The notes below the pieces were generated by a model. That model saw nothing but the letters and a program-made list of their open reading frames with translations, was not told the origin of the DNA and did no database searches. From contig NZ_FOGB01000002.1 in assembly GCF_900111095.1 (NCBI RefSeq), positions 111,405 through 175,404 of the forward strand: a stretch of 64,000 bases of DNA, given 5' to 3'. The number at the start of each line of letters is the position of its first letter. Within the stretch, counting starts at the first letter, position 1. This document shows positions 47,438-56,470 of this stretch, in pieces. A program made the position numbers and the translations under genes. This DNA comes from Amphritea atlantica (GTDB taxonomy: Bacteria > Pseudomonadota > Gammaproteobacteria > Pseudomonadales > Balneatricaceae).

Positions 47438-47653
47438 GCTATGCACCAAAATAATTCATTAAACTGTTATATCGTTAAATGAATCAACCGGACTGGATTT
47501 AAGGAGCTTTTCCGGGGCTTTTCAGATTAAGCTATTATCTACAGTGTGTTGCGGTTGGATCATTGTTTCGTTGATGGTTATACTAAGGTCGCACTGATTA
47601 TAAAACAAACGACAGATTTTCAGCTTAAGTGTGAAATAAATTCACTTATTGAG

Positions 47654-48574
47654 GTGTGTATCAGACGCTTACCCCCTTTGAACGCTCTGCGCAGTTTTGA
47701 ATCGGCTGCCCGACTGGGCAGCTTTAACAAAGCGGCAGAGGAACTGTATGTCACGCCGTCTGCGGTGAGTCATCAGATTAAATCCCTTGAAGAGTATCTG
47801 GGGCTTAAACTTTTTCATCGTGAAAAAAGACAGGTGCAGATCACCGTGGCCGGGGAAAAATATCTGGTTGCGGTGGGGCACGCCCTGGATGAACTGGATG
47901 CGGCCACCCGTCGTCTGATCTCTGCGCCCAATACCAGCTCGTTAACCTTTGAGGCCCCGCCCGCCTTCCTGAGCCGCTGGTTAATGCCAAGGATCAAAGA
48001 TTTTCAGGCACTGTATCCCGATGTGGAGCTGCGACTGAGTACCGGGTCGGTGAACCGCATCGACTTCGATCACTCCGATCTGGATATGGCGGTCTATTTT
48101 GGCGACCCGCCGGACGATGATGATATCGAGGTACGGCTGGTGCACCGTTCGGTGGTGGTGCCGGTGTGTAGTCCGCGTAAGCTGGAAGAGCATCATATAG
48201 AAACACTGGCGGACCTGAGAAAGCAGACGCTGATTCATGTCACCAGCCGGCGTAATGAGTGGCAGCGTTTACTGCAAAAGGCCGGAATCTCAATGACCGG
48301 TGAGGAAAAGGGACTGTCATTTTCCAGTACTCAGCTGGCCCTGGGGGCTGCGCTGGAAGGATTGGGTATCGCCCTGTCGGACAAGTCACTGATCAGTCGG
48401 GAGTTGCAGTATGGGCAACTGGTGGTTCCGGTGGAAGCGGAGTTGCTGACGGGGAAGGCGTTTTATCTGGTTTATCCGAAAGATCGTCAACTGACCTATG
48501 GCATGCGAATTTTTCGTGAGTGGTTGTTGCAGGTGATGGGGCTGCCTGAGCAGGAAGAGCCGGTGTCTGGCTGA
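47654..48574 (+). CDS. LysR-family regulator (GcvA-like)
   Basis: A 306-residue protein if the GTG at 47654 is used. The winged HTH RRLPPLNALRSFESAARLGSFNKAAEELYVTPSAVSHQIKSLE (given only to locate residues 5-48) is the GcvA-subgroup pattern, followed by a substrate-binding domain. The frame is open upstream to 47546, but that part has no family similarity. No strong ribosome site precedes GTG. An inverted repeat AAGTG...CACTT (47628-47646) lies just upstream. The regulated target is not evident. Confidence 0.85.
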   Translation: MCIRRLPPLNALRSFESAARLGSFNKAAEELYVTPSAVSHQIKSLEEYLGLKLFHREKRQVQITVAGEKYLVAVGHALDELDAATRRLISAPNTSSLTFEAPPAFLSRWLMPRIKDFQALYPDVELRLSTGSVNRIDFDHSDLDMAVYFGDPPDDDDIEVRLVHRSVVVPVCSPRKLEEHHIETLADLRKQTLIHVTSRRNEWQRLLQKAGISMTGEEKGLSFSSTQLALGAALEGLGIALSDKSLISRELQYGQLVVPVEAELLTGKAFYLVYPKDRQLTYGMRIFREWLLQVMGLPEQEEPVSG

Positions 48575-48610
48575 TCTGAAAACGGCCTGGGTGCACCGTC
48601 GGCGCTGCCG

Positions 48611-49726
48611 TTAAAGCAGCGCTGTCAGATGGTTATCCCAGGCGGCTTTAAATCCCAGCGGTAGTCTCTCTGTGGTGCCGTGCTCGAGATTGTAGCGAAC
48701 ACAGCGGCCAGTGCCAGCGCTGATAATAAACTCGGCAGGGCTGTCTGTTGCTGCCAGGCCGCAACCGTCGCGACTTTTGATAGACGAGATAAACTGGTTT
48801 TCCTGCAGGTCCCAGAATGTGATCAGATCACCGCGGGGAGCGGATACCGCAGCGAAGCGGCCGCTGTGATCGCAGCGGGCACTACCGCAGTAGTCTTTCA
48901 TCGCCAGATTAACCGGAGCCGGAGCGCGCAGCAGTTGAATCGCTTCGCCGGGCCGGTGAATCCCCACCAGTGGCAGATTGTGTCCGGGAGCGCCCTGATA
49001 CTGCAACGCGATAACGGTGGTGCCCTGGTGGTTGGTATCGATATGGCGGATGCTTAACTGGTGCTGTGCAGCAGGCAGTTGCTGCTGTTCCAGGTGGTTA
49101 CCGCTGTGCAGATCCAGACGTACCAGGGAGGGCTGCATGCTATCCAGATTAAGCTTCTCCCTGCCGTGGTCCGGGTGGGTAAGGATACCGCCATTGGCCA
49201 CGGTGAGCACTGCGCTGCCGGGTTGCTGAACCAGTTCATGGGGCCCGATCCCATAGCTGGGGTAGTCCGCAATGACAGCGTAATCTTGCGCCATGGCCCG
49301 GATAACCACTCTGCCCTGCCCACTGTTGATCTCATTTTCGGTGGTGATCAGCCAGCGTCCGTCATCCGAGAAGATGCCATGACCAAAAAAGTGTCGTCCA
49401 CGACCCGCCATAATGCGCTTAACCAGTCGTTGCTGCTGGTAATCGACAATATCGATAAAAGTGCCGGGACGTCGAGCGATGCAGGCCAGTAGCGGCAACT
49501 GCGGGTGTACCTCGGTATGGTGTGCCCGCGCCGGTAGTATATGATCCAGCATCAGCTCTCCCTGCTGACCGATCAGGTACAGGTGGTAGTGTCCGTCTCT
49601 GCCTTTGGCTGCGGCTGCAAACATTGGTGTTGCGTTTGCCGTGGCCGCTTCAGCCCGAGCCAGTCGCGGCAGTAATACTGCGCTAGCCAGTAACTGACAG
49701 AAGCGGCGGCGGTTAATCTCCATCAC
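48611..49726 (-). CDS. DUF1513 protein, exported by a Tat-like signal
   Basis: A 371-residue protein starting with NRRRFCQLLASAVLLPRLARAEA, a twin-arginine-like signal. The rest has the beta-propeller-like repeats of DUF1513 (HTEVHPQLPLLACIARRPG, GHGIFSDDGRWLITTENE, YPSYGIGPHELV). Function not established. It is the last of four minus-strand genes with two imelysins and a di-haem protein, the same gene set as the PA4370-PA4373 cluster. It overlaps the preceding imelysin by 14 bases. Confidence 0.85.
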   Translation of the reverse strand: MMEINRRRFCQLLASAVLLPRLARAEAATANATPMFAAAAKGRDGHYHLYLIGQQGELMLDHILPARAHHTEVHPQLPLLACIARRPGTFIDIVDYQQQRLVKRIMAGRGRHFFGHGIFSDDGRWLITTENEINSGQGRVVIRAMAQDYAVIADYPSYGIGPHELVQQPGSAVLTVANGGILTHPDHGREKLNLDSMQPSLVRLDLHSGNHLEQQQLPAAQHQLSIRHIDTNHQGTTVIALQYQGAPGHNLPLVGIHRPGEAIQLLRAPAPVNLAMKDYCGSARCDHSGRFAAVSAPRGDLITFWDLQENQFISSIKSRDGCGLAATDSPAEFIISAGTGRCVRYNLEHGTTERLPLGFKAAWDNHLTALL

Positions 49727-50804
49727 GGCTGTTAAACCCCAGTTGGATATCCAGTGTTATCATTTCAGCACTGAGCTCACGGTCAAGCTGTTGCAGTGTG
49801 TCGCCGAGTTGTAGCAGCTGGTTGACCGTATCGGGTTGATTCAGGCTGGTGACGAGAGGGGCCTGCACCGCCCTGAGTTGCTGCTCAAGCGTGGTGAACC
49901 GCGTGCTGATATTATCTGCCTGAGCCGCTCTGCCCTGCTCTCTTAACAGCGTGTCGACACTGTGGCTGGTGCCGGAATAGAGCTCACTGAGACTGGCTAT
50001 ATTGAGCTGTATATTGCGCAGGGAACGCTGGCTGCGCCAGGATTCCAGGCGATGGGGCCGAACCTGTTCAGCGCCGTTCAATGGGCGGAGAATTTTCTGG
50101 TCACGGATCACTTCAAGGGGCTCAATCAGTGACTTCATCATATCCACTGCGGCCTCCTGGTGGCTTTCATAATAGCTCTCTTCACTACCCGCTGTGGCTA
50201 TTGAATGACGATAGTCATCGCGCCATTCGGTCAGCGTGGCGCGGCTGTTTTCGGCAATATAAGCCGCGATAGTCTGCGTTAGCTGGCACCGGTAGCTATG
50301 GTCTTCAAAGTCCGCCAGGGTGCTGCTGAACAACAGACGCTCCAGTGCCGGCAATCCTTTGACCCCGATACTGGCTTTGTAGAGATAATCGATCGACAGG
50401 GTTTGCGGATCCTGTTGTTGCAACAACAGGCTGAGCTGTTTACCGATGAGGTTTTTCCGGTCAGGCCAGAACTGCATGCTGAAGTTGCGCATCAGAGTTT
50501 CAATCGGGCCAAACTGGATATGCTGTATCGCCTGCCAGGCATCCATGGTCTGCTGGAAATCCTCTTGTACCTGGGCAAGCCCGTCCTGATCTGGCTGCTG
50601 GCACAGGGCTGCAGTGCTGGCTGACAGCTGCGTACTGCTGTCCTGTAATGCCTGGTAGCGGGGGAGTATGTGCTCCTCTACCAGGCTCTGATTAAGGGTT
50701 TTCCATTGCTGCTGCGACGGCGCTGCATGGGCGATGCCGACCGCCGTGAACAGCAGGGATATACCCAGCAGCAGCGGCCACAGAGGGGTAGGTGCTGACT
50801 TCAT
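49713..50804 (-). CDS. Imelysin-family protein (second copy)
   Basis: A 363-residue exported protein with a signal peptide (cleavage near AHAA, residue 28). The imelysin/peptidase M75-like fold is suggested by the helix pattern and DAWQAIQHIQFGPIE near residue 95. Imelysins are linked to iron uptake; peptidase activity is doubtful. It overlaps the upstream cytochrome gene by 4 bases. Confidence 0.85.
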   Translation of the reverse strand: MKSAPTPLWPLLLGISLLFTAVGIAHAAPSQQQWKTLNQSLVEEHILPRYQALQDSSTQLSASTAALCQQPDQDGLAQVQEDFQQTMDAWQAIQHIQFGPIETLMRNFSMQFWPDRKNLIGKQLSLLLQQQDPQTLSIDYLYKASIGVKGLPALERLLFSSTLADFEDHSYRCQLTQTIAAYIAENSRATLTEWRDDYRHSIATAGSEESYYESHQEAAVDMMKSLIEPLEVIRDQKILRPLNGAEQVRPHRLESWRSQRSLRNIQLNIASLSELYSGTSHSVDTLLREQGRAAQADNISTRFTTLEQQLRAVQAPLVTSLNQPDTVNQLLQLGDTLQQLDRELSAEMITLDIQLGFNSRDGD

Positions 50805-52258
50805 AGTGACTCCAGAAATGTGAGTAAGGCGGCCCGCTCAGCGGTTGGCAGATTGATGACGTGGTCCCGGGAAGCCTGTGCTTCGCCGCCATGCCACACA
50901 ATCGCTTCGAGCAGGTTCCGTGCCCTGCCGTCGTGGAGGAAGTAGGTGTGTCCGTTGACGGTCTGGGTCAGTCCTATTCCCCACAGTGGCGGAGTTCGCC
51001 ACTCACTGCCGCTGGCCAGGAACTCGGGCCGGTTATCCGCCAGCCCCTCGCCCATATCGTGCAGCAGCAGATCGCTGTAGGGCCAGATCAACTGCGCTGA
51101 TTGTTCCGGCATATCGGCGCGGTTAGCAGTCGTGAAACTGGGCTGGTGACAGGCGGCACAGCCACTCTGGTGAAATACCGCTTTGCCTTTTAATACCTGC
51201 GGTCTGGCAGTATCGGGTCGGGCGGGAGGCGCCAGATTGCGACTGTAAAACTCGACCAGTTTCACCATCTCTTCAGAGGCTTCAGCATTATCCTGTTGTG
51301 GGGTATTACCATTGGGCTGTTTCAGGCAGTCCAGCTGCTGTGCGGTACAATCGCCGGACGCTGAGGGTGCAAAGGGGGTTGAGATCCCCATGTCGCCATT
51401 GAACGCGCCCACTGCCTGCTGGATCAGGGTCGGATTACCTGCTTTCCAGCCAAACCGGCCCAGCTCCTGCTGTTGGGTAAAGCTGTTCCAGACCCGGTTA
51501 GGGCGCCCGGAGATGCCATCATTGTTACGGTCCTCCGGGTCCGACAGTGCTTCGATAGCGGTTGCGGGTAAGGCTTCCAGCAGGCCCAGCCCGATCATCG
51601 GCGGGGCGATACGGGGAGAGAGTAGCGTCTGGGGGTGCAGTGGACCGTAGCTGAGTTCGGTAATACTGTAGTCTGGCTTGCGCAGCTGTACCTGGAAACC
51701 ATCGGCCAGGGTGACGGTGGTTTCGCGATAATTGATCACCATCCGCCCTTCTCCGGCCAGTCCGTTAATCGCCAGATCCTGCAGCTGACCACCGTAAGTG
51801 GGTTCAGGAATGACGCCCACCTGGCCGCTCTCAAGCAGTTGCCGCTGAGCATCGTTCTGGGGTGGAATACTCAGGCGCAGGAACATCGATACGGCGTTAT
51901 CCTCAGGCCAGTTGGCTTCCGGAGGGTGGCCCCGGCCATCTTTCAGGTGGCAGCGCTGACAGGCCCGGGCATTATACAGTGGTCCGAGACCATCGCTGGC
52001 AGTGGTCGAAGAGGGGGCTGGCACCCATATCTTCTTGAAGATGCCGTTACCCAGCTTAAAGTTCAGTTCGTTCTCGAAGCTCATATTGGCCGAGCTTTGG
52101 GAGAATGCATTGGTATTGCGCTGCTTATGGTGCGTGGTGCTGCCACCGGGGAGCGCTTCTCCCGGCTGCGGCTGGCTATAGTCCTGTGCAGCGGATGCCG
52201 CTGTCGTCATGAGGACTGCCGCCACTAAGACGGGCAGTGAAAAGTCTCTGCGGTTCAT
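50801..52258 (-). CDS. Di-haem oxidoreductase-like cytochrome c (DHOR/DUF1111)
   Basis: A 485-residue exported protein with a signal peptide (cleavage near ASA-AQDY). Two haem-binding CxxCH motifs are visible: ARACQRCHLKDGRGH and SGCAACHQP. Other blocks (SFENELNFKLGNGIFKKIW, WGIGLTQTVNGHTYFLHDGRA) are those of the di-haem 'thiol oxidoreductase' family. It probably supplies electrons or oxidises ligands in iron uptake with the imelysins. It is 3 bp downstream of the first imelysin. Confidence 0.88.
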   Translation of the reverse strand: MNRRDFSLPVLVAAVLMTTAASAAQDYSQPQPGEALPGGSTTHHKQRNTNAFSQSSANMSFENELNFKLGNGIFKKIWVPAPSSTTASDGLGPLYNARACQRCHLKDGRGHPPEANWPEDNAVSMFLRLSIPPQNDAQRQLLESGQVGVIPEPTYGGQLQDLAINGLAGEGRMVINYRETTVTLADGFQVQLRKPDYSITELSYGPLHPQTLLSPRIAPPMIGLGLLEALPATAIEALSDPEDRNNDGISGRPNRVWNSFTQQQELGRFGWKAGNPTLIQQAVGAFNGDMGISTPFAPSASGDCTAQQLDCLKQPNGNTPQQDNAEASEEMVKLVEFYSRNLAPPARPDTARPQVLKGKAVFHQSGCAACHQPSFTTANRADMPEQSAQLIWPYSDLLLHDMGEGLADNRPEFLASGSEWRTPPLWGIGLTQTVNGHTYFLHDGRARNLLEAIVWHGGEAQASRDHVINLPTAERAALLTFLESL

Positions 52259-52261
52259 CTG

Positions 52262-53539
52262 TTACTCCAGAACCTGTGCCGGGTTATCCAGACTATCGGA
52301 GCCTTCCAGCTGAACCTGGTCCAGCTTCAGCTGACCGATGATCTCTTCAATGGCGCGGGTCTCTTCGGTGAGGGCATCAACAAAATTTTGTACCAGTTGG
52401 TTTCCAGTGGTGTTGCCCACGCCGATCAATACATCGAAGGTCTCGCCCTGAACGGCGCGATCCACCATCGCCTGAGCGGCCGCTTCGGTGGCCTGTAGCT
52501 TAGCTTGCATACTTTCATCGGCGGCGGCTGCCTGAGCGGCAACATAGGCAGATAAACCGGGGCCTTCAACCGTTGAACCGTCGATCCGGGTATAGCTGCC
52601 CTGATACACATTACGGATCCCTTTGGCATCGTAATAATGGGACCAGTGGGTGTTATCGGAGAAGCAGTCATGCTCCTCTTCCGGGTCATGCAGCATCAGC
52701 CCCAGCTTGGTCCGCTCGCCTGCCAGCTCGCCATAGGCCAGGCTGCCCATGCCGGTGAGGATGGTGGCAATAGCGGCGTTATCATCCTTCTTCAGCAGTT
52801 GTTGCCGGGCAGCCCCCTGGTCTTTCCAGTTATCCACCATCTCCTGCAGATCGGCAATCAACAGCTGAGTCGCCGCCTGCAGGTAGTCCCGGCGCCGATC
52901 ACAGTGTCCGCCGGTGCAGTTTTCCAGACTGTAATCGGATGCCGGACGGTTGCCTGCGCCCGGCGCGGTACCATTCAGATCCTGGCCCCACAGAAGAAAC
53001 TCTATCGCATGGTATCCGGTGGCGACATTGGCCTCTATGCCATCGATCTCATGCAGTGTGTTTGCCAGTAGCTCGGGAGTGATGTCAGTGGCATCGATCT
53101 GTGTGCCACCGACCCGCAGGGTTGTGTTGGCAATCACATTGGCACGGTACTGGGTATTCTCGTCTGACGCGTCGCCGTAATGGGTGCTGTCAACATAGTC
53201 GATCAGGCCCTCATCCAGTGGCCATGAATTAACCCGCCCCTCCCAGTCATCAACAATTGGGTTGCCAAAACGGTAGGCTTCGGATTGCTGGTAGGGAACC
53301 CGGGCGGCTTTCCAGGCAGCGCGGGCCTGCTCGAGAGTGCTGGCATCGGGATGTTGCAGCAGCGCATCGATACTGGCCTGCAGATCTCTCGCTCCGGTGA
53401 GGGCATCTTCATAGGTCGCCAGGGCGATATCGGCATAGGTGGTAATGACCTCTGAGGTTGTCGGCGCCGCGGCGAACGTTGTGGAGCAACTAAAGGTGGC
53501 GGCCAGAACGGCTGCAGAAACAATTGATTTGACGCGCAT
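52262..53539 (-). CDS. Imelysin-family iron-regulated protein (IcmP/IrpA-like)
   Basis: A 425-residue exported protein. The ATG at 53539 has AGGAG eight bases upstream and starts a clear signal peptide (to TTFAAA). The HxxE motif of the family is in GYHAIEFLLWGQD, and the GxHAIEFLLWG block is diagnostic. It is the first gene of the four-gene cluster and lies just downstream of a Fur-like box, in line with iron-regulated expression. Confidence 0.9.
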   Translation of the reverse strand: MRVKSIVSAAVLAATFSCSTTFAAAPTTSEVITTYADIALATYEDALTGARDLQASIDALLQHPDASTLEQARAAWKAARVPYQQSEAYRFGNPIVDDWEGRVNSWPLDEGLIDYVDSTHYGDASDENTQYRANVIANTTLRVGGTQIDATDITPELLANTLHEIDGIEANVATGYHAIEFLLWGQDLNGTAPGAGNRPASDYSLENCTGGHCDRRRDYLQAATQLLIADLQEMVDNWKDQGAARQQLLKKDDNAAIATILTGMGSLAYGELAGERTKLGLMLHDPEEEHDCFSDNTHWSHYYDAKGIRNVYQGSYTRIDGSTVEGPGLSAYVAAQAAAADESMQAKLQATEAAAQAMVDRAVQGETFDVLIGVGNTTGNQLVQNFVDALTEETRAIEEIIGQLKLDQVQLEGSDSLDNPAQVLE

Positions 53540-53586
53540 AGAGAGGCTCCTGAAAATAGAATTCAGGAGATGGTAATACAAACAAG

Positions 53587-53599
53587 AATGATTCGCAAT
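53587..53599 (-). promoter_or_regulatory. Fur-box-like sequence
   Basis: AATGATTCGCAAT resembles the Fur consensus core AATGATAATCATT. It is about 48 bp upstream of the imelysin start. Iron control is expected from the family but not shown. Confidence 0.5.
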
Positions 53600-53631
53600 A
53601 AGGTTTGTGCTGGTGCTTGGCCACTTAAAGC

Positions 53632-53655
53632 GGGAGCCGGTTCTGGCCGGCTCCC
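53632..53655. terminator. Hairpin terminator after the hybrid peroxiredoxin gene
   Basis: Perfect 9-bp arms GGGAGCCGG / CCGGCTCCC enclose a 6-base loop. It lies immediately downstream of the minus-strand stop at 53665. Only three T follow, a few bases away, so termination may be partial. Confidence 0.55.
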
Positions 53656-53664
53656 GTTGCTGTG

Positions 53665-54396
53665 TTAAGCGAAGTATCGTTCCAGGTCGTCTGCGCCACC
53701 GATGCGCTGACCATCGATAAACACCTGCGGCGTTGTGCCCTGGCCACTGATCGCCGCCAGAGAACTGTAGCTCAGCCCGTGGCTGCCCAGCTCTACTTCT
53801 TCGTAGCTGAAGCCCCGCTCCTGCAACAGTTTCTTCGCCCGGATACAGTGTGGGCAGCCGGGTTTGGTCAGTATGCTGACCCGTTTGGGCTGTTCAGCGG
53901 TTGGGTTGATGTAGTTCAGCATGGTATCAGCATCGGAGACCTGGAACGGGTCACCCGGCAGGTCCGGCTCGATAAACTGCTTTTCGATGACGCCATCCAC
54001 CACCAGCATAGAGTAGCGCCAGCTGCGTTTGCCAAAGCCGATATCATCTTTATCGACCAGCATCTCCATACCCGCCGAGAATTCACCGTTGCCGTCCGGG
54101 ATAAAGGTAATATTTTCAGCCGCCTGATCGCCCTGCCAGGCGTTCATGACAAAGGTATCGTTAACCGAGATGCAGATGATGCTGTCAACGCCCTCCTTCG
54201 CAAAAACCGGTGCCAGCTCGTTATAACGGGGCAGATGGGTCGTTGAGCAGGTGGGTGTAAACGCTCCCGGCAGAGCAAAAACAACCACTTTTTTACCTGC
54301 GAACAGTTCGTTGGTGGTGACATCCACCCACTGATTATTTTGCTGAGTGTGAAACGTGACCTGAGGGACTTTCTGACCTTCTCTGTTAGTAAGCAT
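53665..54396 (-). CDS. Hybrid peroxiredoxin 5 / glutaredoxin
   Basis: A 243-residue fusion. Residues 1-165 are a Prx5-type peroxiredoxin with peroxidatic C50 (PGAFTPTCSTTHLP). Residues 172-243 are a glutaredoxin with CPHC (181-184) and the TTPQVFIDG cis-Pro motif. Such hybrids reduce peroxides using glutathione directly. The start at 54396 gives the usual family length (about 241); an upstream extension is open. Divergent from nhaB. Confidence 0.92.
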   Translation of the reverse strand: MLTNREGQKVPQVTFHTQQNNQWVDVTTNELFAGKKVVVFALPGAFTPTCSTTHLPRYNELAPVFAKEGVDSIICISVNDTFVMNAWQGDQAAENITFIPDGNGEFSAGMEMLVDKDDIGFGKRSWRYSMLVVDGVIEKQFIEPDLPGDPFQVSDADTMLNYINPTAEQPKRVSILTKPGCPHCIRAKKLLQERGFSYEEVELGSHGLSYSSLAAISGQGTTPQVFIDGQRIGGADDLERYFA

Positions 54397-54655
54397 TCCG
54401 TGTATTCCTGAAAAGTAGTAGTGATTCGATAGAGAGATAATGTCAAAATACATAAAGTTAATAAAATTAATTAATTTTAATGTATCGATAGCTATTCGCT
54501 AATTAAAGCGTTTATCACCTGTTTTTCACTCATCTGAGCATACTACTGTTTCTGGTCATAGTGATTGACCGGGATGCTGGTTTAAGATCGGTGCATAAAT
54601 TAAAGTGAGCCTTGTTTAGCGCAAGCTGTGATATCCACCTTTCCGGAATAGGTTA

Positions 54656-56164
54656 ATGAGCAACTTCCGTCCTTTTATGCAGGCTGTTTACAGCAACTTT
54701 CTGGGGCATTCCCCCAATTGGTATAAGCAGTTAATACTGGCTTTTCTGATAGCTAACCCTCTGATTGATCTGTTGTTAGGCCCGGTCGTCAGCGGCTGGC
54801 TGCTGATTTTTGAATTTATCTTTACCCTGGCGATGGCGCTGAAGTGTTATCCGCTGCAACCGGGCGGGCTGCTGGCGATGGAAGCGGTGATTATCCATCT
54901 GTCAGAGCCCAGCCATGTGTATGATGAGATTGCCGCTAATCTGCCGGTGATTCTACTGCTGATGTTCATGGTGGCCGGGATCTACTTCATGAAAGGGATG
55001 CTGCTGTTTGTCTTCACCAAGCTGTTGCTGAATGTACGCAATAAGACCGCACTGTCGCTGCTGTTTACGCTGATGGGGGCGGTGCTGTCGGCGTTTCTGG
55101 ATGCATTGACGGTGACCGCGGTGCTGATCAGCTCGGCGGTCGGGTTTTATGCGATCTATCACCGGGTGGTGTCTGGTAGCCATCCGGATATGGATCACGA
55201 TCATTCGAACGATGATAACCTGCATGAGGACCATCGCATGGAGCTGGATGAGTTCCGTGCTTTTCTGCGCAGTCTGCTGATGCATGGCGCGGTAGGAACT
55301 GCGCTGGGTGGGGTGAGCACCCTGGTCGGCGAACCACAGAACCTGCTGATCGGTGAAAAGATGGGCTGGCACTTTATTGAATTCTTCATCAATGTTGCCC
55401 CGGTCTCGATGCCGGTTCTGGTCTGTGGCCTGTTAACTACGGTGGTGCTGGAGAAAACCGGCTGGTTTGGATATGGCGCGCGGATTCCGGAGCCGGTATT
55501 TGAAATACTCAGGGAGTTCGATGAGCGGGAGCAGGCCAGTTGGGGATTTAAGGAAAAATCCGAGCTGTATATTCAGTTTGCGGTCGCGCTGTTTCTGATT
55601 CTGGCGCTGGCCTTTCACCTGGCGGAGGTCGGGGTTATCGGTCTCACGGTGATTATTCTGCTGACCAGTCTCAACGGTGTCACTGAGGAGCATCGCATTG
55701 GCCGGGCATTTGAAGAAGCATTGCCGTTTACCGCGCTGCTGGTAGTGTTTTTTACCATCGTCTCGGTGATTCATGATCAGCACCTGTTTACGCCGGTGAT
55801 TGAGGCGGTGCTGGCGCAGGATCTTCGCAGCCAGCCGGTGATGTTCTTTATCGCTAACGGACTGTTATCGGCCATCAGTGATAATGTGTTTGTTGCCACG
55901 GTGTATATCAACGAGGTGGCCAGCGCCTTTGAGGCCGGACGCATCAGCCGGGAGCATTTTGATACCCTGGCGATCGCTATCAATACCGGTACCAACCTGC
56001 CCAGTGTCGCTACCCCTAATGGTCAGGCGGCGTTTCTGTTTCTGCTGACCTCAGCCATTGCCCCATTGATCCGTTTGTCTTATATGCGCATGGTGATCAT
56101 GGCGCTGCCCTACACTATTGTGCTGAGTGGGGCCGGTCTGCTGGCGGTGCGCTATCTGATCTGA
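54656..56164 (+). CDS. nhaB: NhaB sodium/proton antiporter
   Basis: A 502-residue inner-membrane protein with about twelve hydrophobic segments. Family blocks: [22 protein letters not shown] at the N-terminus, [29 protein letters not shown] and [26 protein letters not shown]. It exchanges internal Na+ for external H+, fitting a salt-adapted organism. Confidence 0.94.
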   Translation: MSNFRPFMQAVYSNFLGHSPNWYKQLILAFLIANPLIDLLLGPVVSGWLLIFEFIFTLAMALKCYPLQPGGLLAMEAVIIHLSEPSHVYDEIAANLPVILLLMFMVAGIYFMKGMLLFVFTKLLLNVRNKTALSLLFTLMGAVLSAFLDALTVTAVLISSAVGFYAIYHRVVSGSHPDMDHDHSNDDNLHEDHRMELDEFRAFLRSLLMHGAVGTALGGVSTLVGEPQNLLIGEKMGWHFIEFFINVAPVSMPVLVCGLLTTVVLEKTGWFGYGARIPEPVFEILREFDEREQASWGFKEKSELYIQFAVALFLILALAFHLAEVGVIGLTVIILLTSLNGVTEEHRIGRAFEEALPFTALLVVFFTIVSVIHDQHLFTPVIEAVLAQDLRSQPVMFFIANGLLSAISDNVFVATVYINEVASAFEAGRISREHFDTLAIAINTGTNLPSVATPNGQAAFLFLLTSAIAPLIRLSYMRMVIMALPYTIVLSGAGLLAVRYLI

Positions 56165-56399
56165 ACAGCATCAGCCACAAGCGCTGCAGACCGGACAGTT
56201 GTCCTGTCGCGGCGGTTATTGGCGGCTGAGCTGGGGCGGTGGTATGTGCGTTGCGCTGCAGACGGCGCTGCTCCCTGAGTTCCCAGGCGGCATTGGCTTT
56301 AGCGGCAAAATCGGCCTGTTGCCGGCCACTCAGCTGGGTCGGTCTCTGTCTGGTGCCACTGCGATGGCTGGTATGGCTGGCTTTGGGTGAGCTGCACAT
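56115..56399 (-). CDS. Small Ala/Arg/Gln-rich hypothetical protein
   Basis: A 94-residue basic protein of no recognised family. The ATG at 56399 has GGAGG eight bases upstream, held in the loop of a hairpin. The C-terminal end overlaps the 3' end of nhaB by 50 bp on the opposite strand. Its reality rests on the strong ribosome site; composition is low-complexity, so it could be spurious. Confidence 0.5.
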   Translation of the reverse strand: MCSSPKASHTSHRSGTRQRPTQLSGRQQADFAAKANAAWELREQRRLQRNAHTTAPAQPPITAATGQLSGLQRLWLMLFRSDSAPPADRPHSAQ

Positions 56400-56427
56400 G
56401 GGGCTATCCTCCGACGTTGATAGCCCC
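56400..56427 (-). promoter_or_regulatory. Hairpin presenting a Shine-Dalgarno in its loop
   Basis: Arms GGGGCTAT / ATAGCCCC (8 bp, perfect) enclose a 12-base loop that contains the GGAGG of the minus-strand small gene; the ATG follows the stem directly. It may modulate translation of that gene. Confidence 0.45.
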
Positions 56428-56470
56428 AGTATTGAGCAGCAAGCTGAAATAAGCCTGAAAAACGATCAGA

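Noticed and set aside
54420-54520. OxyR site upstream of the hybrid peroxiredoxin gene
   Set aside because: ATAG and CTA-like pieces exist but do not give the four correctly spaced ATAG/CTAT elements.
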